From Adenophora triphylla var. japonica (Eukaryota > Streptophyta > Magnoliopsida > Asterales > Campanulaceae): a stretch of DNA of 64,000 nt. Below the pieces are notes generated by a model. That model was given only the letters and a program-made list of their open reading frames with translations, searched no databases and was not told the origin of the DNA. Location of the stretch: assembly GCA_022495995.1 (NCBI GenBank), contig JAFEMH010002437.1:1-64000 (forward strand), read 5' to 3'. Below, piece by piece: positions 22,082 through 32,088 of this stretch. The stretch's first letter is position 1. Each line of letters starts with the position of its first letter. A program made the translations under genes and the position numbers.

Positions 22082-22552
22082 AGGCTCAGGCACTTGACCT
22101 TTATATATCTTCCCCTGTTGATGACTTTGAATGGTTTCTCCAGCCTGAAAACTTCAGCCATTTATTTGGATGCTAGCTCTCGTACTCAAACAAGATGTCA
22201 TTTTTAAGCTTGTACATTGTGTGCATCGTATTTAGAACATCACAAACTGTATATTACTTCCTCTTTTAGGAATATTTCCTGTTGTATAAATTCGTATTTT
22301 TCGACAGAAGATAAATTTTGTGAAGAAATTGCCTTTCAAGCAAGAATATTTTGGTTTGGGGTGTCAACCTAAATCCCACGTCGACAATTGAAAGAAAAAT
22401 TGCTTACGGTATATAAAGATATCCGCTCACTCCATTAGCATGAATCATTTTGAGGGAAGATTCAAAAACAAATTCGAAGCATTTTGAGGGACGATTCAAA
22501 AACAAATTCGTGTGGGTTACACCCAAATTGGACGATTTTATACTAGGGATTA
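22082..22552. other. PAP11-like 3' UTR and downstream spacer
   Basis: AT-rich sequence after the last stop, presumably containing the 3' UTR. A near-duplicate of GAGGGA(A/C)GATTCAAAAACAAATTCG occurs at about 22452 and 22487. No further gene is seen. Confidence 0.5.
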
Positions 22553-22965
22553 TGCCCCATAAGTTCCATTTTGGAAGATTTACTTCCCCTTAAGTTTCCT
22601 ATTAAATTGAAATGTACCATAAGTTCTCATGTTGTATTATGTATAATACAACATTTAGTTATGTAGTAGTTTAAAAATCATAATACTGCATTCGCACCAC
22701 CGCCTCCGTCACAGCCCAGCTCCGCCGCCGCCGTCTGCTATCGCCGCATGCCGGATTCCGGTCAATTTTCGCCGGAATCCGGTCAATTTTCACCGGAATC
22801 CGGCAATTTTGCCCGGAATCCGGTCGCCGGAGGTCGGAATATGGTCGCCCGTCCATGGGTTTCAGACTCCGATCACCGGCGGCCGCCGAAATGCAGTATT
22901 ATGGCCTTAATTGATGTTGTATTTTCGAAACATAATACAACATCATAAAAGAAACTTATGGGGCA
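22553..22965. mobile_element. Foldback/TIR element with GC-rich core
   Basis: The ends TGCCCCATAAGTTCC and its complement (GAAACTTATGGGGCA) bound 413 bp. Just inside each end is a palindrome sharing ATGTTGTATTAT: a perfect one at about 22630-22655 and an imperfect one at about 22913-22947. The core (22690-22890) is GC-rich, contrasting with its surroundings, and has three to four repeats of CCGGAATCCGGTCAATTTT. The target duplication is unclear, so the superfamily is unassigned. Confidence 0.6.
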
Positions 22966-24055
22966 ATGACTCTTTATACTAATGTGGAGTGGTAGGTGGT
23001 GGCCGTGGTCCCAACATATTTCTTCAATCTCATTATTTTGGATTAATTTATTGAAAAATTGAGATTTGTAAGCTGGAAGAGAAGTGTTCTTCAAGAATCA
23101 AGTTTGTGTTTAGAAATACTCATTTTCATATTGCAATGAAGTGAAGTCTTCCCTTTTCTTGTTGGTTAATCACATAACTACAATGAATTATTTATGTATA
23201 TATTTTTTTTATCCTAAGCAACGAATTATATTTTCTTGGATAAGTTTAATGAGAAAATATACTCCTTCCATCCCACTACAACCTTCTCAGTTATTAGTTA
23301 CCGTTTGTACAAAAATTAAGAAAAAGTATAATGGAGTAGACGTTGTGAGTTGTAAGTATAAAAAGTGAGGTATAAGAGAGAAAGTGAGGTAAAAAATATA
23401 ATTAAATTGTTGTTGTAAGTATAACATGCGAGTCTCATTAATATAAAAGTAATAAAATATTTTTATTTTAGAAAATGTAATTTATAATGGAACACCCAAC
23501 CCGATAAGAAAAATATGTAGTTTGTAATTGCTCGGTATATCTTTTTAACTTTTCACAACGCTCACGTTGTTTATTGGACATGTCAAGTGATATCACCACC
23601 ATAGGCGGAGCTGCTAGGGGGCAACCAGGGGCAGCTGCACACACACATCCTTCATTTTTTATTTTTTTTTAAGCCAAACAACTGCCCTTTCACTACTTAT
23701 AATAAATACAACTATATTTTCTCTTACCCACTAAAAAAATATTTCACATGTCCTTAAAAATATCGCTTTTTTTCTATGTTAGTATGACGAACTTTGGACA
23801 ATAATTTTAATTTAATTTAATTATTTAATAAAAATTAAAAAAATTGACATAGATAGTATTTATAATGATGTATCAATAACAAGTTTTTATATTTTTATTT
23901 GGATAATTAAATTAATTTAAAATTATTATTTAAATTTTCTTCGAGTAATTATATCATATATGTGTTGAATCGGATTTTTTTCTGATTTAATTCCATTTTA
24001 AAATTATAAATACCAAAATAACTCACATTTGAAACTATTTTTCAAAATTACCAAC
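22966..24055. other. Intergenic with degenerate MITE and hAT fragment
   Basis: No gene is seen. A degenerate Stowaway-like copy starts at 23262 (CTCCTTCCATCCC after TA) with the usual GAGAGAAAGTGAGG interior; its right end is eroded near 23510-23545. At about 23597-23640, GGCGGAGCTGCTAGGGGGCAACC resembles a decayed hAT-type terminus. Confidence 0.5.
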
Positions 24056-24061
24056 TTTTTA

Positions 24062-24247
24062 GAGCTCGCTACATGGTGTGACGAGTTTAACATGTGACCG
24101 TTGAAACTCGCTACATCATGTAGCGAGTTTCTTTAAATTAGGGTTAATCTCTTGGCGTTTAATTTGGTAATTAGAATTAACATAAATCGCTACACCATGT
24201 AGCAATTTCTCTCGGTCATGAAACTCGCTACATGGTGTAGCAAGTTC
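24062..24247. repeat. Four copies of a palindromic motif upstream of the PMD gene
   Basis: Four hairpin-forming palindromes occur at 24062-24088, 24103-24131, 24184-24208 and 24220-24247. They have half-site GAAACTCGCTACAT and loop variants CCATG or GGTGT. The second is a perfect 29-bp palindrome. They precede the PMD gene by about 600 bp. Confidence 0.85.
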
Positions 24248-25481
24248 TAAAAAATAAGGAATATCAGCAGCATCGGTATACAGACTGTAAAAAAAAAAAC
24301 TAAGTGTCGGTGGTAAGGGAGAAGGGAGAAGAAAAAAAAGTTTGTCATTGCTATCATCAAATTCAAGCTTTTCACCATCTAATTTATCCATTGTAAGTTT
24401 ACATCAAAGTTTATCCTTTTTCATTATTGATGATTTTGCTTTGATTTGATACTTTTGAAATAGAGTATTTGCTTTGATTTGGATATATGCTTTGATTTTG
24501 TTACTTGTTGAAATATGGTATATGCTTTGTTTTTGATTTGTATATATTGAAATTATTAGAATTTTTTTGAATATTAGTGTTGTTATTGAACCCAATTGTT
24601 GGTATATGTGAACTCTATTTTTGGTATATTTGAACTCAATAGTTGGTATATTTGAACTCTATTATGGTATATTTGAAATATTGGGGTTTTGAACTCAATT
24701 TGTGACTCAATTTTGGAGAAGTAGAAATATTTGCTATTGATGTTTTAAAGTCTCTATTTATATATAGATATATATATTTATTTGATATTAAAATTGGATT
24801 TCTTTTATTGAAACAGATGGATACCTTCATTGATCCTGAACCTATCGATAACTCTGTTTTGACTGCACATGAGGGCCACAGAGCTCGTTTTATTTGGGCC
24901 AGACAGCAGGTTGCTAGTCCGCTTTCATTTCGTCGTAGTGCCACATTGCCGGATAGACTAGCGCCGAGTATATTGTCGAGATTAACCGAGTGTTGCTTTA
25001 GTGAGGTTCATTATATAGGGAGAATTCAGTACGATTATGGGTTGCTGGAGGCATTGATTGAGAGATGGCGTCCGGAGACCCATTCATTTCATCTCCTGGT
25101 TGGTGAAATAACTATCACCCTAGAGAATATCGACATGATTTTCGGGTTGCCGATTGATGGGGATGATGTGACTGATGCTGACATCCCACCACTTCTAAAC
25201 TGGCGGGTGGTATGTCATGATCTTTCAGGGGCTGTCCCATCTCCCGGAGATATGGATGAAAGTAGTCTAAAGATAAGGTGGATTACTGTAAGTACCTCAA
25301 TCTGGATCGCTCCCCATCCGACACACGAAAAACACCGCGGAGTCACACGAACGTGATCCCGAAGACCTATAACCTTCAAAAACCCAAAAATCATCAACCA
25401 AACCAAGGTAGGACACTTCTGAGATAAAATAAAGCAAAAGGACTTTTTGGGAATTATGAAAAATATTTGGCTTGCAGATTG

Positions 25482-25602
25482 GTCCGCGCGGACGACTTTG
25501 CACCCAGACATCATAATTGCAAAATCCTCTTAAAGTCCACAAGATTCCCTAAAATCTCGGAAAACCAAAAATTTGATTTTCCTAAGTTGGTCCGCGCGGA
25601 CC
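25482..25602. promoter_or_regulatory. Twin CG-rich palindromes upstream of the LTR TATA box
   Basis: GTCCGCGCGGAC at 25482-25493 and GGTCCGCGCGGACC at 25589-25602, about 107 bp apart, lie just upstream of CTATAAATAG at 25623. Related sites (GTCCGCACGGAC, CCGCGTGGAC) stand in the same position in the LTR at 40.6 kb. The position suggests promoter elements; this is inference. Confidence 0.55.
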
Positions 25603-25869
25603 ACTTTGCAGATTTTCCATGGCTATAAATAGAGGGATCCCCCTCTCATTTTCTTCACACCTCCCTTCTCTCCTCTCTCCCCCTTGCCTTCTAGCAGCTC
25701 TTAGAGGCAATCTTGATCCCTTTCGGTTCCTTCTGGGGCATTTCGAGCCCTTTCGAGGCGCTCCGAAGCCCCGCTGAGCGCTTTCGAGACTCTCTCGAGC
25801 CGCCCCGAGGCGCTCACGAGGCATCCTGAAGCGTTGCCGGTCCATCCCGAGGTGTCCCGATCTATCCCG

Positions 25870-26340
25870 AAGCCCTGTCGAACAATACCGAGGCATCCCG
25901 AAGCAAGCCGGAGCTCTGCCCGATTACAACCAACAATCTCGAGGCACGCCGAAGCTCTGCCCGAGTACAACCAACAATCCTGATGCATGCCGGAGCTCTG
26001 CCCGAGTACAACCAACAATCCCGAGGCACGCTGGAGCTCTACCCGAGTACAACCAACAATCCCGACGCACGCCAAAGCTCTGCCCGAGTACAACCAATAA
26101 TTCCGACGCACGCCGGAGCTCTGCCAGAGTACAACCAACACTCCCGAGGCACGCCGAACCTCTGCCCGAGTACAACCAACACTCCCGAGGTACGCCAAAC
26201 CTCTGCCCGAGTACAACCAAACACTACCGAGGCACGGCGAACCTCTGCCCGATACAACCAACCCCGAGGCACGCCGAAACTCTGCTCGAGGACACACCTA
26301 GCACTCCCGAGACACGCCAAAGCTCTGTCCGCAGACACCG
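25870..26340. repeat. 41-bp minisatellite inside the solo LTR
   Basis: About ten to twelve tandem units of 41 bp with core CTCTGCCCGAGTACAACCAA and a variable half containing CCGAGGCACGCC. Successive unit starts fall at 25914, 25955, 25996, 26037, 26078, 26119, 26160 and 26201, exactly 41 bp apart; the edge units are degenerate. It lies downstream of the TATA box, in the presumed transcribed part of the LTR. Since 41 is not a multiple of three, the open frames across it on both strands are artefacts. Confidence 0.93.
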
Positions 26341-26892
26341 GTACATCCCGAAGCAATCCCAGAGAACTATTCACACTCAAACACTATTCCCAAGGGGAAG
26401 ACAGACACGAACCAACATTGGTAAGGCTTCCTTCCCAAACTATTTCAATTCATTTCAATACATAGCATACAATGTAGACATCATATTCAACATGCATTTT
26501 TAAAAGCACATACACACACACACACAACTTTTAAAGAAAGAGGGATATCGAAAGAGTCGTTTATACGAGGCGACTCGGGTGAGCTCTGCTATTCTCTTCT
26601 CGAGGCGTAACCTGACCTCCGAACTCAAAATCTCATCACATAACAACAGTTTTTTAAACAAGATTTTTTTTTCAATGTTTTGGGCTAAATCAAAACGGCG
26701 TGATGACTCTACATATAAACACAGGGACACCTCCCGACTCGAAACCGCGAAATGCCGGGCCGCGCAGTCGAATTCGGGTAATTTCAATTACGAGCTAGTT
26801 TCCACATTTCCATGACCTCGCTGATGATACTCCTCAAGACATTGTTGATTTGTACGCACGGGCATATATCATGCTAGCCTTGGGTTCTACGG

Positions 26893-27537
26893 TAAGTTTA
26901 AGCCCGACCCGCTACGAAGGCACAACACACTGGCCCACTAATCATCTCCTCATTTGGGTCAACTACAACCCATCACAGGCCTTCAAAAGTCAAATGAATA
27001 ATTTGATGCTTAGTATTAGTGCATGAGCCTTCTATATATCAAACTAAATTACCACATATTTCCGATGTGTGATGGGGGATATCACAATACTACTAAGCAT
27101 CAAATCATCCATTGAACTTTTGGAGGCATTTTATGGGTTGTGGTTGACCCAAATGAGGAGATGCTTAGTGGGTCAGTGTGTTGTGCCTTCGTAGCGGGTC
27201 AGACTTAAGCTCGGGTCGTTACAAATGGTATCAGAGCAAAACCCCGACCTTAAGGCTTGCGAGCTAGTCCCGGGGTAAGATCTGGGTATTGATTGACATT
27301 GTCAGGGACGACAAGAGTTTGAATGGGGGAGATTGTGATATCCCCCATCTCACATCGGAAATATGTGGGAATTTAGTGTAATATATAGAAGCCTCATACA
27401 CTACTACTAATTATCACATCATCCATTGTACTTTTAGAGGCATGTGATGGGCTATGTTTGACCCAAATGAACAGATGCTTAGTGGGCCATTGTGTTGTGC
27501 CTTCGTAGCGGGTCGAGCTTAAGTTCGGGTCGTTACA
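26893..27537 (+). mobile_element. Rearranged TRIM-like LTR element
   Basis: Three copies of one LTR of about 200 bp are present. An inverted, nearly complete one (26893-27086) ends TGTGATGGGGGATATCACA. A forward copy lacking its first ~70 bp (27087-27223) ends GGTCGTTACA. A complete forward copy (27334-27537) starts TGTGATATCCCCCATC and ends CGTTACA. Between the two forward copies lie 110 bp with an initiator-Met-tRNA primer-binding site (TGGTATCAGAGC, 27226-27237) and a polypurine tract (GAATGGGGGAGA, 27321-27332). There is no coding capacity, as expected for a TRIM. The inverted extra LTR is unusual. Confidence 0.82.
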
Positions 27538-28001
27538 GTGATGGTGAGGATGGGGGTGGCAGAAGGGGGAATGGTTGGGCCTGGGAAGTGGGTGAGGGTG
27601 GGAGGAGTGGAGGTATGTCCAATTGTTGAATTTCAGTAAAGGGGGTTATTTTGTAAAATAATTTTAACATTTTATGTGTGATTTGTAAATATAATTAACG
27701 GAATTATAACGTGACTTGTACGTGCCGCCGTGAGTTTCGTCTACTAAACTTAATGGCCATCCAAAATTGCCTTAGATTGCAACAAAACGTGAACATAATA
27801 TGTCAAATTAAAAAAAATAATGAAACTTTAAGTTCTATATTGCAACTTGGTGTGAATTTAGTGGCAAATTGCAACACCTTGTTTGAGTATTCGAGTTTTT
27901 TATGGCATGAAACAACTCGCATTATACATGGTCTTATTTAAAAAAAATGTTTTTTTAATGACGTTCTAGCCATAATTCAAGAAGAAAAATTGATCCCTAA
28001 A
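27538..28001. other. Intergenic, no gene seen
   Basis: It starts with a G-rich stretch (27538-27620), followed by AT-rich DNA. A 76-codon frame (27711-27941, +) has no recognisable similarity. Confidence 0.5.
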
Positions 28002-28046
<45 letters not shown>

Positions 28047-29119
28047 GTTGGTGAGGAGGGTTATGGCTTCGCCACGTGGACAAGTTTAGGCAAACTCTTG
28101 ATTTTGAAGAAGCCACGTCATCACTATTCCAAAATCTATATGACATTTGGTATTCTCCTTATTAGCTAATACTATTAGTTAATAATAATAGTTATTATAT
28201 AGGTTAACTATTACTGTTAATTGTATTAGTTAACTATAATAGTTACTATATATGTTAACTATTACTATTAATTGTATTAGTTAACTATAATAGTTACTAT
28301 ATAAGTTAACTATTACTATTAATAGTATTAGTTAACTATAATAGTTACTATATATGTTAACTATTACTATTAATTGTATTAGTTAACTATAATAATTACT
28401 ATATAGGTTAACTATTACTATTAATAGTATTAGTTAACTATAATAGTTACTATATATGTTAATTATTACTATTAATTGTATTAGTTAACTATAATAGTTA
28501 CTATATATGTTAACTATTACTATTAATAGTATTAGTTAACTATAATAGTTACTATATATGTTAACTATTATTATAAATAGTATTAATTTACTATATAGGT
28601 TAAGTAATAGTATTATAGTTACAATATATGTTAAATATTACTATTAATAATATTAGTTAATCATAATAGTTACTATATATATATATATCAAAGTAGGTCG
28701 TTAATAATGCCAATGAGCATTTAGCTTAAAGACGTACTTTTCTCGGGAAGGTTAAGGGTTGGAACCCCCTACATTGTATTTAAAATGTTGTAATTTGAAA
28801 AGAAATATGTCGTTAGTTTTTTCATTCACTTTGTTAACGTCCATAAAAAATGTTGCATACTGACATAAATTATGACATCAAAAATAAATGACATAAAGTA
28901 TGAACATCAAAAATAAAATAGCAAAAATTGCTACATTGTTAGTCACAATGCAATTCCTATTAAACTTATGTGCAACAAAGTTATTAAAATTGAACACAAT
29001 TTTTCTAACTTTATAAATGTTAATATTTTGATTAATTTATAATATACTTATATTATAAAAAAATAAATCAAGATATTAGCAAATTTGCTTCCCGTGCGGA
29101 ACACGGGTTACCTACTAGT
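28002..29119 (+). mobile_element. Non-autonomous Helitron
   Basis: The 5' end TCTATATATATA follows an A at 28001. The 3' end is CTAGT at 29115-29119, followed by T, so the element sits between A and T as Helitrons do. A hairpin (stem CCCGTG/CACGGG, 29091-29107) stands 12 bp before the end. The left part has the GCCACGTGG segment often seen near plant Helitron 5' ends. The 1118-bp interior is non-coding and carries a (TA)n tract (28003-28042) and a 51-bp tandem array. Confidence 0.85.
28150..28690. repeat. 51-bp tandem array inside the Helitron
   Basis: About ten units of 51 bp. AGTTAACTATAATAGTTAC starts at 28228, 28279, 28330, 28381, 28432, 28483 and 28534, a strict 51-bp period. The units consist almost wholly of TTAACTATTA/TAATAGTTAA and are internally palindromic. 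The flanking units are eroded. Confidence 0.92.
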
Positions 29120-29163
29120 TCTATATAAAGTCAGTCTTGACTTTTATCACGAAATCACTCTTA

Positions 29164-29539
29164 GGGTGTGCTCCCGAGCCTTAAAAGGGAGAGAAAAGAA
29201 AGGAAATGGAAGGAAGTGTAAGTATATTTTCCTTCCAGGTTTGCTCCCGAGTTTTATAAGGAAGGAAGAGAAAGAAAGTGGGAGAATTTTTTTTAAAATT
29301 TTCCCTCCTCCACAATTCTCTCAAAAGTGGAAGGAAGGAAAATTTCATTAAGCAATTTTTTTGAAGTGTCAATTTTACTCCTCAAATATAACTCTTTCCT
29401 TCTTTCATTAAGGGTACAAATGTAATTTAAATTTTTTTCCTTTCATTTTCTTTCTAAACTCGAAAGCATTATAAGAGATATTGAATTCTCTTCTTCCTCT
29501 TCTCCCCTTCTAAAATTCGGTAAAATTCGAGGGCGGACC
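29164..29539. mobile_element. Probable PIF/Harbinger-type MITE
   Basis: It is bordered by TTA on both sides (29161-29163, 29540-29542). The ends GGGTGTGCTCCCGA and (complement of the right end) GGTCCGCCCTCGA are similar but not identical. The interior has GGAAGGAAG and AAAGAAAGGAAA tracts in opposite orientations. A TTA duplication is typical of Harbinger elements; the imperfect TIRs keep confidence moderate. Confidence 0.5.
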
Positions 29540-29542
29540 TTA

Positions 29543-30139
29543 AACACTTGAATAGAAAACTTTTGTGCACCCAATTTCATTTTGTTCTGGGTGCGCTACG
29601 CTACCACTCAGAACCCCGGGTCCCTTGTTCCCATTTGTAATCATCACTATTTTGTCCTTGAGATTGAGATGTTGAAACTTTGACAAAAGACTTTGGGGGA
29701 TGGGGTCGTACAAAATGTGATGGTGGGTTTTGTTCGTACTGATTAAACGTCACACAGTCTAATTGAAACTTTAAAAGGGAAAAAGTTATGGCCCGGTTGG
29801 TGGTTAGGTGTGTGTCCAATTTGGCCCAATTTTTACAAGAAAATATAAATAGACGGATGGAACATATGATCCGATCTGAATAATTGTTTGTGAGTAGTGT
29901 CAACTGATTTCAATAATTTATTTTATTGAAAATTAATAAAATGTGATTATTAATACTCATTGTAATGCAAAAATATCATCAAATGAAATATGATAAGCAT
30001 AGATTACAAATAAATGCTCAGTAACACGATATAACATTATGGGATACTCCTTATATCCAACTGAAAAAGGCACAAAATTCCTATTTTGATGTTTCATTAT
30101 AAAAGGAACAAGTTCAAAAAGGAAAGTTTTTAATACAAT
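29543..30139. other. Intergenic, no gene seen
   Basis: Unique-looking AT-rich sequence. The 100-codon frame at 29601-29903 (-) and the 66-codon frame at 29957-30157 (-) have no recognisable features. Confidence 0.5.
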
Positions 30140-30140
30140 A

Positions 30141-30396
30141 CTCCCTCCGTCCCGCAAAATTTTACCCCTTTACTGTTGAGAATGGAAAATAAGGAATAAT
30201 GTTATTAAAGTAGGTGTTGTGAGTGGGAGGAGAGAGAATGAGTGGAGAAAATAGTAAATTTGAAAAGTGTTGTGAGTATGACAAGTGGGTCTCATGAATA
30301 AAGAAGTATTAAAAAATTTCCTTTTTAGGAAAGTGGGACTTTAAAGTGGGACGCCCAAAATAGTAAAAGGGGTAATGTTTTGTGGGACGGAGGGAG
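30141..30396. mobile_element. Stowaway-like MITE
   Basis: 256 bp with TIRs CTCCCTCCGTCCCGCAAAA and TTTTGTGGGACGGAGGGAG, flanked by TA (30139-30140, 30397-30398). The best-preserved member of its family here. Confidence 0.92.
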
Positions 30397-31387
30397 TACT
30401 TGTTTATTCATAATACTCACTTGTTATACTTAACTCATCTATCAACTTATTATTCCATATCCCTTTTTAAAAGTTTAGCGTAGATAGGAATGTGAGTTTC
30501 TAACAATTCAGAGGATTAGATGTGTGTACAGATGTGAGACACAATCTTACACAACCAATACTTGCAGCAGAATAAACTAGGGCTCGTCTGGTACACAGTC
30601 TTATAAACAGAGAGTTTTTAAAACGAAGCTTATTTTTGGACGCTATTATTTTGAGAGGCCAAAATATCTCCAACTTTTTAAAATTCAACCGTCTAAAACT
30701 CTTGACTAACACGCTTAATAAAAAAAAGCTGAGTTTTTTTTATCTCCGTTTTAACAAAAACGCTTGACAAGACAGGGCCCTAGATAACACAAATAATTTA
30801 AACGTTTACTGGTTCAATTTCAGTAAACAGAAATTTAAACCTAAAAAAGATATCACTATTGAAAGATCTGATAGATAAAAATAAAAGCTAACTAGTGAAA
30901 TAAAAAAATGTAAATACTAAATCAAGTCCTAACCAACTTCTAACACAGAAGAAACTTCCTTGTTTAACGGAAACTATTCTAACTGGACAAAGTACAAATG
31001 ACTTGTAAGAAACCTAGTTGTGTGTTCAAATATAAGACACAATTGTACACACAACCTAAAAGAGCACTCTTCGAACTTGTGTTTAATGATGAACTATTCT
31101 CTTCAAATGATTCTTCAAATAATTGTTGAATGGTTAACCTTCTCCTTGTTGAATGATTTGCTTATATACTCGGCTACAGATAAGTTTTCAAATCATCCTT
31201 TTCCTCTAAAGTAGTGAAGTAACATACAAGGAATTAAATATTTTTAGTTCTAAAATAAAGCAATCAAAAAGATAATTATATAAATAAAGATATACATACT
31301 AATATATAAAATATCCTTATCAATAATACATCTAAATCTTTAAAAAATGACAAAAATTTTACTTATCAAACTTTCCGCTTTTCACGC
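30397..31387. other. Intergenic, no gene seen
   Basis: AT-rich DNA between the MITE and the Tat-type LTR. Nothing recognisable. Confidence 0.5.
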
Positions 31388-32027
31388 TAAACGAAATAAA
31401 AGTGACGGACTAGGTCCAAAGTATAAAGCCCAATTATTCAGGCATTATCATAGCAGCGTCATCAAGTAGGCCGGCCTAATTATTACCAGGCCCAAGGCCC
31501 AACGGCAAAGATCAGTCGACTTAGCTCATTGTCCGACCTCCTTGGTCCCGACCTAGCTTTGTCCGACATATGATCCATATCTCATACGGTATTATCCGGC
31601 TACATCATTCAGTCAGGTCGAGCTGGACCCATGCAGGCGACCGTCGACCTACAGAGTCTTAACACTCATACAACTCTTTCCATAACAGAATTCCTATAAA
31701 TCAGGAGTTATTTATGTACACGATTGTTCCCACAACCTGATCAACGATTCTAGGAATTTCATGCAATCCTACTACAATTATACTTCGTATTGAAGTCTAT
31801 AAATACCTTACAACATCAACAGTTTAGAGGTAATTGCTATTTGTTATTTTGAATACATCTTGTTCATTATAATTTATACGCTTATACACCATACTTACTC
31901 TCACGCCCGAGGGTCTAAGCCGGAGACCATTCCGGCTAGTCGTGGGTTATTTGTTTCAGGTCAAAAGCTAGGAGATCAGTCCTGATTGCTGGACGTAGGC
32001 TGATTCAACACGTTTCTTGCGGCATCA
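31388..32027 (+). repeat. 5' LTR of the Tat-type element
   Basis: 640 bp, highly similar throughout to 42204-42850 (shared AAAGCCCAATTATTCAGGCA, CTACTACAATTATACTTCGT and the CTTACTCTCACGCCCGAGGG region). TATA-like TATAAATAC is at about 31799. It ends TTGCGGCATCA. Confidence 0.9.
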
Positions 32028-32088
32028 GTTTGGTTTCATTTTCGAAAAATGAAGCTTTTTGACATCGAAATCCAATTAAACGGTAATC

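Larger units (their letters stand above)
25287..26786 (+). mobile_element. Solo LTR, 1500 bp, in the PMD gene
   Basis: It starts TGTAAGTACCTCAATCTGG and ends GGGTAATTTCA, with a 5-bp target duplication ATTAC (25282-25286 and 26787-26791). There is no internal region, so it is a solo LTR left by recombination. A TATA box (CTATAAATAG) is at 25623. Two GTCCGCGCGGAC palindromes precede it, and a 41-bp minisatellite follows it. The start and a block containing CTCCGAACTCA near the end are shared with the reverse-oriented LTR at 39.05-40.87 kb, so both belong to related gypsy-like families. Confidence 0.92.
24817..26893 (+). pseudogene. Plant-mobile-domain (PMD/MAIN-like) gene, split by a solo LTR
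   Basis: ATG at 24817 follows a possible acceptor (AAACAG). The frame encodes 156 residues of a plant mobile domain: RLTECCFSEVHYIGRIQYDY, LIERWRPETHSFHL, GEITITLENIDMIFGLPIDG and a DMDESSLKIRWIT tail. A 1500-bp LTR then interrupts it within the codon after WI (TSD ATTAC). The frame resumes at 26792 with FPHFHDLADDTPQDIVDLYA, then RAYIMLALGST, as expected for this domain, and is lost at about 26893 where TRIM sequence begins. With LTR and one TSD removed the two parts are in one frame, apart from a single TAG at 26796-26798. PMD proteins occur both as transposon-encoded proteins and as domesticated silencing factors; this copy is broken. Confidence 0.8.

Noticed and set aside
25701..26465. 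Long open frames on both strands (up to 198 codons) with repeated Cys/Arg/Ala-rich or PEYNQQ-type peptides
   Set aside because: They follow the 41-bp minisatellite in an LTR. A non-triplet period leaves several frames open on both strands, and there is no independent coding signal.
28150..28690. Regular 51-bp repeats resembling a CRISPR array
   Set aside because: No unique spacers, no cas genes, plant nuclear context; the array is a tandem repeat within a Helitron.
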